Counted from the stretch's first letter, positions 16,216 to 26,138 are shown. The stretch: 64,000 nt of DNA from JAKFWF01 sp963750535 (GCA_963750535.1 CAVVRF010000037.1:1-64000); one strand, 5' to 3'. Made by a program: numbers and translations. The notes: generated by a model from the sequence alone, not told the origin.

Positions 16216-17511
16216 ATGACCACAGCAAGGTCGTACCGTCCGCCGCACGACGCCAGCTCCACGATCCTTGACCGATCGTCCGACGATGCCCCGCCGAGGG
16301 ACGCCAATCCGAAAATCATGCTCGCGACGCGGAACTCACAGGCGAAGATCGCCGACGCGGAGGCGGCGCCACAGCAGACGACCACCGAAGCCAAGATCGA
16401 ACTCCCGGCACCGCAGCCGGGCGATCCGCTGCTGCCTCGCCCGGACGCACGCCCAGCCGATGCAAAAGGCGTCGGCACCAAGCCGGCCTCCAGAAAGCGC
16501 TTGCTGCTGGCCTCGGTCGGCGTGGCGGCGTTGATTGCGGCGGGCTGGTACGGATATCGCTACATGACCGTCGACCGCTACTTTGTCTCCACCGACGATG
16601 CCTACGTCGGCGCTGACATGGCGATCATCGCACCAAAGATCGCCGCGAATGTCGCCGAGGTCCCGGTCAGCAACAACCAGCGAGTCAAAGCCGGCGACGT
16701 GCTTGTTCGGCTTGATGATGGCGACTACCGGCTTGCGGTCGAACAAGCGGCTGCAAAGCTCGCAACGCAGCAGGCAGCGCTCGCCGTATTCAATTCCCAG
16801 ATCGCCGCCTCGCAAGCCGCGGCGGATCAGGCTCGTGCGCAGTTGAATGCCAATACCGCGGCGCTCACCAAGGCCGAAGCCGATTTCGAGCGTACGAACG
16901 CGCTTGCGCAACGCGATGTCAGCACCAAGGCGTCGCTCGATGCGGCCCGCGCCAATCGCGACAGCGCCAAGGCTCAACTGAGTGCACAGCATGCGGCAAT
17001 CGCGCTGGCCGATGCCAACGTCGGCGTCTTGCGTGCCCAGAAGACACAGAGTGAACAGACGATCAAGGAGCTCGAGGTGGCGCTCGCCAAGGCCAAGTAT
17101 GACCTGTCGTTCACTGTGGTCCGCGCGCCGCTCGATGGCGTCATCGGCAACAAGAGCGTGCAAGTCGGAGACTATGTCACGCCTGGCAAACGCCTAGCCG
17201 CCGTGGTTCCCCTGGACAAGATCTATGTCGACGCGAATTTCAAGGAGACCCAGCTCGCCCGCATCGAGGCCGGAGAACCGGTCAGCGTTCGCGTCGACGC
17301 CCTGGGTGGCGCAGTCGTCAATGGCACGGTCGAAAGCGTGGCACCGGCTTCGGGATCGCGCTTCTCGCTGCTGCCGCCCGACAACGCGACCGGCAATTTC
17401 ACCAAGATCGTCCAGCGCGTGCCGGTGCGTATCGCAATCGCCGCCAAGGATGCGCAAGGCAAGCTGAGGCCCGGACTTTCGGTCGTCGTCGACATCGACA
17501 CCCGCCAGTGA
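16216..17511 (+). CDS. emrA: HlyD/EmrA-family periplasmic adaptor of an MFS multidrug pump
   Basis: This intact 431-aa adaptor starts at ATG 16216 after GGAGG (16206-16210). A long disordered, Pro/Ala-rich cytoplasmic tail of about 95 residues precedes one membrane anchor (LLLASVGVAALIAAGWYGYR). Next come the biotinyl-lipoyl-like half (STDDAYVGADMAIIAPKIAA, NVAEVPVSNNQRVKAGDVLV), a long alpha-hairpin with Ala-rich heptads, the second half (VVRAPLDGVIGNKSVQVGDY) and a beta-barrel domain. It links the MFS pump to an outer-membrane factor. The next gene follows 25 nt later. The cytoplasmic extension is longer than in E. coli EmrA. Confidence 0.9.
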   Translation: MTTARSYRPPHDASSTILDRSSDDAPPRDANPKIMLATRNSQAKIADAEAAPQQTTTEAKIELPAPQPGDPLLPRPDARPADAKGVGTKPASRKRLLLASVGVAALIAAGWYGYRYMTVDRYFVSTDDAYVGADMAIIAPKIAANVAEVPVSNNQRVKAGDVLVRLDDGDYRLAVEQAAAKLATQQAALAVFNSQIAASQAAADQARAQLNANTAALTKAEADFERTNALAQRDVSTKASLDAARANRDSAKAQLSAQHAAIALADANVGVLRAQKTQSEQTIKELEVALAKAKYDLSFTVVRAPLDGVIGNKSVQVGDYVTPGKRLAAVVPLDKIYVDANFKETQLARIEAGEPVSVRVDALGGAVVNGTVESVAPASGSRFSLLPPDNATGNFTKIVQRVPVRIAIAAKDAQGKLRPGLSVVVDIDTRQ

Positions 17512-17536
17512 CATCGCAGGCCGGAGGCGAGTTGAT

Positions 17537-19141
17537 ATGTCTACAGCGCGCACCTTTGAATCGAACGGATCGCCAACGACAATCGAGGCTGCAAAGCTCG
17601 AATGGATCGGCGTGACGCCGCGCCAGCTGTTCGGATTCCTCGCCATGGTATTCGGCATGTTCATGGCGATCCTTGATATCCAGATCGTCTCAGCATCGCT
17701 GGCGGAAATCCAGGCCGGACTTTCCGCCAGCGCCGACGAGATCGCCTGGGTGCAGACGTCTTATCTGATCGCCGAAGTGGTGATGATTCCCCTGTCGGGC
17801 TTTTTGGCCCGTGCGCTGTCGACGCGCGTGCTGTTCGCGACCGCGGCTGCCGGCTTCACCGTCGCCAGCGCCCTGTGCGCCACCGCGACCAGCATCGATC
17901 AGATGATCGTCTATCGGGCGATCCAGGGCTTTATCGGCGGCGGCATGATACCGAGCGTCTTCGCGGTCGCCTTCTCGCTCTTTCCATCTTCGAAGCGAGG
18001 CATCGTCTCGCCGATGATAGGTCTCGTCGCCACTTTGGCGCCGACCATAGGACCGACCGTCGGCGGCTATTTGAGCAATGCGTTCTCATGGCACTGGCTG
18101 TTCCTGGTCAACATCGTGCCTGGCATCCTGGTAACGATCGCGGTCGTCACGCTTGTCGACTTCGACAAGCCCAACCGGTCACTGCTCAGGCAGTTCGACT
18201 ATGTCGGCCTCGCGGCCATGGCGCTGTTTCTCGGCTCGCTCGAGTACGTTCTCGAGGAGGGGCCCAGGTACGACTGGTTCGATGACGGCACGATCACGTT
18301 TTTCGCCGTGTTGACGGCAATCGGAGCGGCGATCTTTTTCTGGCGTGCCCTCACGGCGGCACAGCCGATCGTCGAGCTGCGAGCGTTCAAGGACCGCAAT
18401 TTCGCGTTCGGTTCATCGTTCAGCTTCGTCATGGGCATCGGCCTCTATGGCCTGACCTACCTCTACCCGGTCTATTTGAGCCAGGTGCGCGGGTACGATG
18501 CGCTGATGATCGGCGAGACGATGTTCATCACCGGCGTCGCAATGTTCATCACCGCGCCGATCAGCGGCCGGCTGTCGCAGGTCGTCGATTTGCGGATCAT
18601 GATGATGATCGGCTTCGTCGGCTTCGGCCTCGGAACCTACATCGCCTCGGGCATCACCGCGGACTGGGACTTCAGGGAGTTGCTGTTGCCGCAAGTATTG
18701 CGTGGCTGCTCGCTGATGCTTTGCATGGTGCCGATCAACAACCTGTCGCTCGGCACACTGCCGCCGGACCAGCTCAAGAATGCTTCGGGCCTTTACAATC
18801 TGACGCGGAACCTCGGTGGTGCGGTTGGCCTCGCCCTGATCAATACGCTTCTGAACCGGCGACTCGATCTTCACTTGACCCGTCTGCACGATGCAGTGGC
18901 GTGGGGACGGCCGGCTGCCGAAGAGGCGCTGGACAATCTCACCCAACAGTTATCCGGCGCCGTTTCCGACGCGGGTCTGGCGGCTGTGCAGAAGCTGAAT
19001 GCCCTGGTTCGCGTCCAGGCACAGGTGCTTTCGTTCGGCGATGTATTTCTCGTGCTCAGCGTTCTGTTCGTCGGGCTGGCGCTGTTTGCCCCGCTCATGA
19101 AGAGGCCGGCTGTTCCAGCAGCGAGCGCGGAGGCTCATTGA
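17537..19141 (+). CDS. emrB: DHA2-family MFS multidrug efflux transporter (EmrB type)
   Basis: This intact 534-aa protein has about 14 membrane helices, as expected for DHA2 drug:proton antiporters. ATG 17537 follows a GGAGG-like site (17522-17527). The first helix carries the family aspartate (GMFMAILDIQIVSASLAEIQ), and the motif A/C-like segments LIAEVVMIPLSGFLARALST and GLVATLAPTIGPTVGGYLSN are seen. With the preceding adaptor it forms an EmrAB-type pump in the inner membrane, repressed by the divergent TetR. Confidence 0.92.
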   Translation: MSTARTFESNGSPTTIEAAKLEWIGVTPRQLFGFLAMVFGMFMAILDIQIVSASLAEIQAGLSASADEIAWVQTSYLIAEVVMIPLSGFLARALSTRVLFATAAAGFTVASALCATATSIDQMIVYRAIQGFIGGGMIPSVFAVAFSLFPSSKRGIVSPMIGLVATLAPTIGPTVGGYLSNAFSWHWLFLVNIVPGILVTIAVVTLVDFDKPNRSLLRQFDYVGLAAMALFLGSLEYVLEEGPRYDWFDDGTITFFAVLTAIGAAIFFWRALTAAQPIVELRAFKDRNFAFGSSFSFVMGIGLYGLTYLYPVYLSQVRGYDALMIGETMFITGVAMFITAPISGRLSQVVDLRIMMMIGFVGFGLGTYIASGITADWDFRELLLPQVLRGCSLMLCMVPINNLSLGTLPPDQLKNASGLYNLTRNLGGAVGLALINTLLNRRLDLHLTRLHDAVAWGRPAAEEALDNLTQQLSGAVSDAGLAAVQKLNALVRVQAQVLSFGDVFLVLSVLFVGLALFAPLMKRPAVPAASAEAH

Positions 19142-20304
19142 CTGGCGCCGATGCGGGCGAGATCGCGGCAATGCGATCTGCCTATTGCGTCAGTTTCGCC
19201 TTCACCTTGTCGGCGACAAGCAGGTTCGAACTCGGCTGGGCGATAGCGGTAGCCGATGCCGAAATCGATGCGCGGCGGCCTTGCCTTCCTGAACAGCTCG
19301 GCGAGCTTGGATTGGTAGTTGGGGAAGAGCGAGATCGGCCCGAGATAGTTCCCGTAGGGCCGCAGCCGCCACGTGTCGGGCTTGAAGTTGCTGACAGGTA
19401 TCCCGGAATCGTCCTGCACGATGCGTGCGCTGTTTGCGAGCAGGAAGTCACGCGCCTGCGAGAAATTGCCGCTGTGCATCAGATAGGACGCGCTCTTCAC
19501 CAGGCCGTCGCCCTGCCCGAACTTCCTGCAGAATTCCAGGAAGCCTGAGCGCTTCAATCCGCCGTCGGAGAGGTCCGTCCGTACATAGTACAACGTGCGT
19601 GGTTTGCCGTCGTCGCCCTTGAAGGCAATCTTGGCGGCCTGCGCAGCGCCTTTGGGCCGACCCTCGCCGACTGGCACGATCGATCCATTCTCGTCGATGT
19701 CGTGGAGCGTGACCTCTTCGATAGTCTTGCCCGAGCGCGCGAGGAAAATGTAGAGGATCGGCAGCGTGCCGGTGAAGGAGTTTGCACCTAGCGTATGCCG
19801 CATCTCCCGGGTCCGGAAAAAGCTATAGCTCAGTACAGGGTTGAGCGAGGCACGAAGCTGCGACAGCGGCCCGGCGAGCGAACGGCGGCCTGGTTCTGAA
19901 ATGCCGGGGATCGGTCCCAGCACCTCGAGGCCGCTCAGCACATAGGTCGAGGCGTCGGGAAAAAACGCGTCCGCATAGAGGAAATCGGGCCCGCTGAAAA
20001 AGTAGAATAGCGTCTGTTGCGGATCCTTGAGCTCGTTCGCCCTCCACGCATGAATCGCTTGGAGTTGCCGCTTCTCCAGCGTGGCCCAGGATGCATTCAT
20101 CGTGCGCGCATGCTGTTGCCAGCCGGCATCCTTGGTGATCCACGACAGCGGCGACTGAGCCGAAGGCGGCAGACCGGCCAGGACGCGGGCGACGTCGTTC
20201 GCACTCGCCGCCCCTTGCGCGTTCGCCCTGCCATCCGCCATCACGTTGAGCAGCACCAGCACCGCGAGTGCAGCAAAAATCCGGGCAATTGCACGGTTAT
20301 GCAT
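19135..20304 (-). CDS. Secreted hypothetical protein (signal peptide), 3' end uncertain
   Basis: Start ATG 20304 gives a clear signal peptide, MHNRAIARIFAALAVLVLLN then VMADGRANAQG. No family is recognised. The mature protein has aromatic-rich segments (QQTLFYFFSGPDFLYADAFF, LYYVRTDLSDGGLKRSGFLE) and a conserved-looking core around FTGTLPILYIFLARSGKTIE. As written it runs to 19135 and would overlap the emrB stop. Reading one frame over from about 19240 gives a cleaner end (LLVADKVKAKLTQ, stop at 19182), so one indel is suspected. It probably sits in the periplasm. Function unknown. Confidence 0.7.
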   Translation of the reverse strand: MHNRAIARIFAALAVLVLLNVMADGRANAQGAASANDVARVLAGLPPSAQSPLSWITKDAGWQQHARTMNASWATLEKRQLQAIHAWRANELKDPQQTLFYFFSGPDFLYADAFFPDASTYVLSGLEVLGPIPGISEPGRRSLAGPLSQLRASLNPVLSYSFFRTREMRHTLGANSFTGTLPILYIFLARSGKTIEEVTLHDIDENGSIVPVGEGRPKGAAQAAKIAFKGDDGKPRTLYYVRTDLSDGGLKRSGFLEFCRKFGQGDGLVKSASYLMHSGNFSQARDFLLANSARIVQDDSGIPVSNFKPDTWRLRPYGNYLGPISLFPNYQSKLAELFRKARPPRIDFGIGYRYRPAEFEPACRRQGEGETDAIGRSHCRDLARIGASQ

Positions 20305-20306
20305 AT

Positions 20307-21671
20307 TCACGATCCATTTCGTTGAGATGCCTCGATTGAGCGCGTGCGTCGCGAAGACACGCCATAAATCACCAGTCCCGTCAGCATCAACGCGATACCC
20401 GCCAGCGACTGCACCGGCTTCTCGCGCGCCAGATAGACGAGCATGAACAGCGTTACCGCCAGAAATATGATCGGCGTCAGCGGATACGCCCACACCCGAT
20501 ATGGCCGTGGCAGGTCGGGCCTTGTGATCCGCAGCACGATGACGCCCAGCACCGCCAGTGCCGAGCAGCACATGAGACTGAACTGGATGAACTCCAGCAC
20601 CTGCTCGAAGGTCTGCGTCAACAGCAGCAGCGTCGCCACGCCGAGCTGAAGCAGCAGCGCACGGGCCGGTACGCCCTGACGGGACCGTGCGGCGAAGTAG
20701 GAGAGCGCCGGGACATCCTCACCCATTGCCATAGTCACCCGCGGCCCAATCCACATCATCGCGGTGATCGCAGAGATGAGGCCGATGCAGATCAGCGCGC
20801 CTACGATGCGCCCGCCGCCGGCCCCGAATATATGCTCACCGGCAATGAGGCCGACATTGATCTGCCCTGCCATGCTGGAGATCGGCGTCGTGTATAGGAA
20901 TACGGCGTTGAGCCCGACGTAAAGCGCCATCACGATCAGGACGGCGGCCAATAGCGAGATGGGCATTGTGCGCGCAGGGTCGCGCACCTCATCCGCCATG
21001 TAGGTGGCCGCGTTCCACCCCGAGTACGAGTACATCACGAAGACCAGGCTGATCGCAAATTGGGCACTGAGGATCTTGTCGAGGTCGCCAGCGACGGGCG
21101 CGAAGGATACCGGCTGCGGGGTGCCCACGGCGAACCCGGCGACGATGAGGCCGACAATCAGCAGCACCTTGAGCAGCGTTGACACATTGGTGAACAGGAT
21201 GCTTGGCCGCGCCCCGCTGAGCAAAACCATCGTGACGGCCCATATCGTGGCCAGGGCCAGCACGAGCCGTGGCGCACCCGGTACGATCCCGGCGAAATAC
21301 TCGCCGAAAGCCATCGCGGCGAGCGCCACCGGCGCCGCGAAGCCGACCGTGGCAGATACCCACCCGGCCAGGAAGCCTAACGTTTGACTGTAGATCCGCG
21401 AGAGAAAGTTGTACTCGCCACCTGCGCGGGGAAACACGGTCGCCAACTCGGCATAGCACAGCGCCCCACATGCCGCGACGAGACCACCGACCGTCCAGAG
21501 CACTAGGACAGAGAACCCTGTCGTGAGATCCCGGACCTGGAACCCCAAACTCGTGAATACGCCGATCCCAATCATATCCGCCACCGCCAGTGCCGTAGCT
21601 GACCCGATCTTCAGGCTGGCTAGGTCGCGAGCAGATGGCGAAGCTAGTCTCGAGCTGTCGGGTTGGGGCAT
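20307..21671 (-). CDS. Amino acid permease, APC superfamily
   Basis: This intact 454-aa protein has about 12 membrane helices. The first helix has the substrate-binding glycine motif SATALAVADMIGIGVFTSLG; FPRAGGEYNFLSRIYSQTLG is the consensus of the second to third helix. Later, FVMYSYSGWNAATYMADEVR and DVPALSYFAARSRQGVPARA fit the LAT/YjeH-like branch. It is an amino acid or amine antiporter or symporter of the inner membrane; its substrate is not predictable. Its stop lies 3 nt from the start of the downstream secreted hypothetical gene, so the two are probably cotranscribed. Confidence 0.88.
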   Translation of the reverse strand: MPQPDSSRLASPSARDLASLKIGSATALAVADMIGIGVFTSLGFQVRDLTTGFSVLVLWTVGGLVAACGALCYAELATVFPRAGGEYNFLSRIYSQTLGFLAGWVSATVGFAAPVALAAMAFGEYFAGIVPGAPRLVLALATIWAVTMVLLSGARPSILFTNVSTLLKVLLIVGLIVAGFAVGTPQPVSFAPVAGDLDKILSAQFAISLVFVMYSYSGWNAATYMADEVRDPARTMPISLLAAVLIVMALYVGLNAVFLYTTPISSMAGQINVGLIAGEHIFGAGGGRIVGALICIGLISAITAMMWIGPRVTMAMGEDVPALSYFAARSRQGVPARALLLQLGVATLLLLTQTFEQVLEFIQFSLMCCSALAVLGVIVLRITRPDLPRPYRVWAYPLTPIIFLAVTLFMLVYLAREKPVQSLAGIALMLTGLVIYGVSSRRTRSIEASQRNGS

Positions 21672-21949
21672 TTGTCTGGAGCCGCGGCCGGGCAGAGCTA
21701 ATCCACGCTAGTTGAGGTCTTGGGGCAACAATGACTTGAGGCGATGGGCGCTGTGAATTTCACGGCACACGATCGTTTGCCGCGCACGACGCCAGTCAAG
21801 ACGTGCGTCGTGTGATCATGAAGAGGTCACGTTTCGAACTTATTAACGCCGCCCCATTATTAGCATTGGAATGATGGCTTCTTTGCGAGCCCAGACGATC
21901 GCAGAGAAGCCCAAGCGTCGCAACGCATACAGTTCATGGAGCCAGAGTA

Positions 21950-23008
21950 TTGATTTGGCACGCGACTGCAGGAAGCGCGCGAAATTGCGCGGCGGCCGTA
22001 ATCGTGGCATGCGCACTCACGGCCTTGCAGCCGCTCGGCCCGGCGATGGCGCAGGACGGCGCTCGCGCCATCCGCACTGGCTGGACTGCCGAGGTCGTTC
22101 CGGCCCCGCATCAGATTCATACCCGCCGCGGACCGCTTGCGCAGACCGTTACCGGCCTCGTGCCGCTCCAGTCGGCCCCCTTCCCCTATGACGGCATCGT
22201 CCCCCGCACCAATCGGCCGTTCCTGGAGACTGCCAAGGACGGCCGACGCTTCCATCGCTCCGGCCGAGGAGCCGTGTTCTGGGAGGACGAGAGCTACAGC
22301 GACTCGCGCGTCCTTTTGCATATTCCAAAGGGGTTCGACGCGCGCCGGCGCGGCCTGATCGTCGTATACTTCCACGGACACGGAGCAACACTCGAGGAAG
22401 ATGTCTATGCCCGCCAGCAAGTGGCGGCGCAGGTGACCCGCTCGGGTGTCAACGCCGTCCTGATCGCGCCGCAGCTAGCGGTCAATACGCCCGACTCAAG
22501 CGCCGGCAAGCTCTGGCAGCCTGGCTCGCTCGCGCGGCTCCTGCGCGAGGCCGGGAAGCACCTGGCTGACCTCTACGGGGATCCGCGCGCGCAGCGCACG
22601 TTCGATGAGCTCCCTGTCGTCATTGTCGCCTACAGCGGCGGGTTCGCGCCCGCGGCCTGGAGCATCCGCCACGGCGGCCTCGGCCACCGCCTGAGGGGCG
22701 TCGTGCTGTTCGATGCGCTGTACGGCGAGATCGATGTATTCGCCGACTGGATCGCAACTGATCGCACCGGCTTCCTGATCAGCACATTCACGAATTCGAC
22801 GCGTGCCGGCAACGAGAAGCTACAGCACCTGCTTGCCGAACGGGGCATTCAATCCGACACGACGCTCGATCGTCAGTTGCAACCCGGTTCGGTCGCCCTC
22901 ATTCCCGGCGCGAGCGACACAACCCACCGCGATTTTCTCACAAGAGCCTGGGTTGATCTCCCGTTGCGCGATGTTCTCGCCCGCATTCGAGGCTTTCCGC
23001 GGTCCTGA
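21950..23008 (+). CDS. Secreted alpha/beta-hydrolase-like protein
   Basis: The frame is intact from TTG 21950; the upstream in-frame ATG is cut off by TGA. A signal-like segment (CAAAVIVACALTALQPLGPA, ending MAQD) precedes an alpha/beta-hydrolase domain of about 300 aa. The oxyanion region GLIVVYFHGHGATLEEDVYA and the nucleophile-elbow-like LPVVIVAYSGGFAPAAWSIR are visible, with a late His in GASDTTHRDFLT. The elbow reads AYSGG in place of the usual GxSxG. It is probably periplasmic with unknown substrate. No operon partner is seen on this strand. Confidence 0.7.
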   Translation: MIWHATAGSARNCAAAVIVACALTALQPLGPAMAQDGARAIRTGWTAEVVPAPHQIHTRRGPLAQTVTGLVPLQSAPFPYDGIVPRTNRPFLETAKDGRRFHRSGRGAVFWEDESYSDSRVLLHIPKGFDARRRGLIVVYFHGHGATLEEDVYARQQVAAQVTRSGVNAVLIAPQLAVNTPDSSAGKLWQPGSLARLLREAGKHLADLYGDPRAQRTFDELPVVIVAYSGGFAPAAWSIRHGGLGHRLRGVVLFDALYGEIDVFADWIATDRTGFLISTFTNSTRAGNEKLQHLLAERGIQSDTTLDRQLQPGSVALIPGASDTTHRDFLTRAWVDLPLRDVLARIRGFPRS

Positions 23009-23316
23009 GAGTTGAACCGCGGCTCCAGGCAGCTTGACCTTCCACCAAGGTGCGGCATCGACTCGCCCGATCATCTCGCCCGGGTGCGCGAGGCCGTGTT
23101 CGCCCTGGAAAGCGAGACCGTCGATTTGCGGCTCCGACCTGGAGCCTCGAAATGAATCGGTGGCTGAGCTTGCTCAGAATGCCTACTATTGGCACAAACC
23201 TTGCTCGAACTCTATTCGGCGCTGCATAGCGCCCTGCTCGGGTCTGGCCTAGTCCCGCTTCCAGCTTGGACCAATATTCCGGGCATTAGTGATTGATTGA
23301 TTGGCGAGAAACCCGA
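23009..23316. other. Intergenic region before the RTX gene
   Basis: About 300 nt. Short open frames on both strands show no recognisable protein. Nothing structured is seen beyond normal GC-rich sequence. Confidence 0.4.
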
Positions 23317-25029
23317 ATGACGGTCGTATCCGACAGCACACAGCTTCTCGCAGCGTTAGCAGTCGCCGCTCCGGGCGACATCATCGAACTGGCGCCGGGT
23401 AACTTCGGAATCGTCGTACTTGATGGCGTCAGGTTCCCGAGCACAGTTACCATCCGGTCGCTCGATCCACTCTCGCCAGCGACTTTCGACACGTTGTCGA
23501 TCAAGAACTCCAGCTTCCTGACCCTCGACCACATCGCCGTAACTCATCCACTGGCCACCGGCGAGCCGGATTGGTCATCAGCCCTCCGGATCGACAAGTC
23601 CGATCACATCAGCATTCTCAATTCCGAAATCTCCGGCAGCGCCGACGGTAACCATACAAACGACGGCCAGGGCCTCCTCGTCCTCGATTCGAGCCACATT
23701 TCGCTAGCGGGCAACAACTTTCACGACCTGAAGACGGGAGTCTCGGTCGGTCGCTCGGAATATGTCGATGTCAGGGATAACACGTTCATCGACATTCGCA
23801 GCGATGGCGCCGATCTGGCGAACGTCCGCCACGTCGTCGTCGATGGCAACACTTTCACCAATTTTCACCCGGCGTTTGCGCTCGGGGACCATCCGGACAT
23901 GATCCAGGTCTGGAACGACGGGTCCTTCGGTGACATGTCCGACATCGTCATCAGCAACAACACCCTCAGCCAAGGCAGCGGCGGCAATGTCCAATCCATC
24001 TTCATCCAGGGTGCGGTAGCGGCGGCCGATGGCTCGATCCCGCCGCCTGCCCACGACATCGTGGTCGAGGGCAACACGATCGATAGTGGCGCCGCGCAGG
24101 GCATCTGGCTGAGCCAGATCGATGACGCTCACGTCGCCCACAATGTTCTGACGATTGCGACCGGCGGTGCGAGCATTCCCACGATCCGAACCGACCACAC
24201 GACAAACACGACCGTCGACTTGAATACCGCGCCGCAGATTGATGACGTCGGTTCGGTCGACCTGACTTACTCGGGCAACACGATAACGGCCGGGGCCGTT
24301 CCTGGATCGACATTCCAGGGCACCAGCGGCGCCGACGTTTTGAACGGATCCGCAGGTAACGACCTGATGTTCGCGGCAGCTGGCGACGACACGCTGAATG
24401 GGGCCGCGGGCAACGATCGGATCAACGGGGAGGATGGGAACGACTTTCTGTCTGGCGGGGATGGCAACGATGCGCTGAATGGCGGAGCCGGCAACGACGA
24501 GTTGCACGGTGGCGACGGTAATGACGGATTCTATGGTGGTGGCGGCAACGACAGGATCTTTGGCGAAAACGGCAATGATATTCTGTTCGGGGACGGCGGC
24601 AACGACATGTTGAATGGCGGAGCCGGAATGGACGAACTCCATGGCGGTAGCGGCAACGACGGCTTTTTCGGCGGCGGCGGCGACGATCGGATTTACGGCG
24701 ATGCCGGCGTCGACACGATCTACGGAGACGGCGGCAACGATATCATCGACGCTGGCGCGGACAACGACCTGGTGCGCGGGGGCGCCGGCGCCGATACATT
24801 CGTATTCGGCTTGGGATCCGGGTCCGACCAGATCCTCGACTATCAAAGCGGCCTCGACAAGCTCGACTTCTCCAGCCTCGCGACCGTCGAGTCCATGCAG
24901 GATCTAGCGATAGTCGCCACGAGCGCAACGAGTGTCTCAATCCAATACTTCGACGGCAATGCGCAAGTCGAGGTGGGACTTGCCTCGACCTCGCCGTTTG
25001 TCCTCACCGCCTCGGACTTTCTGTTCTGA
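23317..25029 (+). CDS. Parallel beta-helix protein with C-terminal RTX calcium-binding repeats
   Basis: This 570-aa protein starts at ATG 23317. Residues about 1-325 form a right-handed beta-helix (pectate-lyase-like): repeated short strands such as SSFLTLDHIAVTHPL, SDHISILNSEISGSA, SSHISLAGNNFHDL, SDIVISNNTLSQGSG. From about residue 335 to 491 there are roughly 16 glycine-rich nonapeptides of the type GGxGNDxLx (NGAAGNDRINGEDGNDFLSG, GGAGNDELHGGDGNDGFYGG). Then comes the standard end cap TFVFGLGSGSDQILDYQSGL, DKLDFSSLATV. RTX proteins are exported unfolded by type I secretion through a C-terminal signal, and there is accordingly no N-terminal leader. No secretion genes are nearby. A polysaccharide-active or surface role is plausible (inference). 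Confidence 0.85.
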   Translation: MTVVSDSTQLLAALAVAAPGDIIELAPGNFGIVVLDGVRFPSTVTIRSLDPLSPATFDTLSIKNSSFLTLDHIAVTHPLATGEPDWSSALRIDKSDHISILNSEISGSADGNHTNDGQGLLVLDSSHISLAGNNFHDLKTGVSVGRSEYVDVRDNTFIDIRSDGADLANVRHVVVDGNTFTNFHPAFALGDHPDMIQVWNDGSFGDMSDIVISNNTLSQGSGGNVQSIFIQGAVAAADGSIPPPAHDIVVEGNTIDSGAAQGIWLSQIDDAHVAHNVLTIATGGASIPTIRTDHTTNTTVDLNTAPQIDDVGSVDLTYSGNTITAGAVPGSTFQGTSGADVLNGSAGNDLMFAAAGDDTLNGAAGNDRINGEDGNDFLSGGDGNDALNGGAGNDELHGGDGNDGFYGGGGNDRIFGENGNDILFGDGGNDMLNGGAGMDELHGGSGNDGFFGGGGDDRIYGDAGVDTIYGDGGNDIIDAGADNDLVRGGAGADTFVFGLGSGSDQILDYQSGLDKLDFSSLATVESMQDLAIVATSATSVSIQYFDGNAQVEVGLASTSPFVLTASDFLF

Positions 25030-25127
25030 ACAAGCTGCCGTCGTTCCCCCGGTGACCTGACCGTCGTCGCAATGGACGGCCAGTGGAGCGAGATCTGTGC
25101 CGTCTTCTGAAACCTCGGGCATTGCGC

Positions 25128-26138
25128 TCAAGTCGCAATGTCGACCGGTCTGCCCGTCTTCGCGCTTTGCAGTAGCGCCTCCATCATCATTGCGATGTCG
25201 ATCAACTCTTCGGGCGTCGCGCCGGTCCAGGCCTGCGGCCCCTCCCGCACCAGCCGGGCAAACGACAGAGCCTCGGCCAGGAAGCCGTTGCCGTCGGAGA
25301 GCTCGATCGTCTCCAGCGGATCGCTCACCAGGGTGCCGCGCCGCAAATAGACGTTCGCCGGCCCACCGATCGGCGGATGGTTGAGGTAGGTCGTCTCGAT
25401 CGCGCCGGCGTCGCCGGCAATCTGTCCGTGCCGGTGGTAGCAGGTAGAGAAGCTCGAGGTGATCTGCGCGATCGCTCCACCGGGGAACTCCAGGGTTCCG
25501 GCCAGTGTCGTGTCGACGCCGCTTTCGCCCCAGCGGGCAACCGCGTGCGCTCGCGATGCCCGCTCGCCCGCCACGATCCGCGCGAAGCTCAGCGGATACG
25601 CCCCGGCGTCGGTGAGCGAGCCGCCGGCGAGATCCGCCTTGAGGCGGATGTTCGATGGGTCCGAGATCGGTATGCCGAAGCTCGCCCGGATCAACTTGAC
25701 GCGGCCGATCGCGCCGCCACGCACCAGATCGCGAACCTTGAGCGTCTGCGGCTGTGCCATGTAGGGAAATCCCTCCACGAGGTACCTGCCGCTGCGCCGC
25801 GCGGCATCGAACATCGCGCGCGCCTCCCTGCCCGAGACCGCCAGCGGCTTTTCGCACAGTACGTGCTTTCCTGCCTCGACTGCCTTGATCGACCATGCGG
25901 CATGCATGTTGTTCGGCAGCGGGTTGTAGATGGCTTCGATCTCGGGGTCTGCGAGCAGTGCCTCGTAGGAGCCCAGGGCGCGCGGAACGCCATGCTCCTT
26001 GGCGAACTGTTCGGCTTTTGCCGCCTCGCGGCTGGCGACCGCAGCAATCTTGACCGTGCCGGCGGCCGCCACTGCGGTGGTAAAGGCGCGAGCGATCTTC
26101 GCCGTGCCCAGGATGCCAATGCGTAGCAGCTCGGTCAC
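25128..26138 (-). CDS. Gfo/Idh/MocA-family NAD(P)-dependent oxidoreductase
   Basis: This intact 336-aa protein uses GTG 26138 because GGGAGGG lies just upstream and homology begins there. The Rossmann motif is LRIGILGTAKIARAFTTAVA. Next are the conserved EKP signature (GKHVLCEKPLAVSGREARAM), the substrate-domain motif GGSLTDAGAYPLSFARIVAG and a C-terminal helix. It acts on a sugar, inositol or similar polyol. It is divergent from the GFA gene across about 140 nt. Confidence 0.88.
   Translation of the reverse strand: MTELLRIGILGTAKIARAFTTAVAAAGTVKIAAVASREAAKAEQFAKEHGVPRALGSYEALLADPEIEAIYNPLPNNMHAAWSIKAVEAGKHVLCEKPLAVSGREARAMFDAARRSGRYLVEGFPYMAQPQTLKVRDLVRGGAIGRVKLIRASFGIPISDPSNIRLKADLAGGSLTDAGAYPLSFARIVAGERASRAHAVARWGESGVDTTLAGTLEFPGGAIAQITSSFSTCYHRHGQIAGDAGAIETTYLNHPPIGGPANVYLRRGTLVSDPLETIELSDGNGFLAEALSFARLVREGPQAWTGATPEELIDIAMMMEALLQSAKTGRPVDIAT

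Noticed and set aside
24320..24790. Tandem repeats considered as a CRISPR array or satellite
   Set aside because: The periodicity is 27 nt in frame and encodes RTX nonapeptides; repeats are imperfect at the DNA level and there are no spacers.
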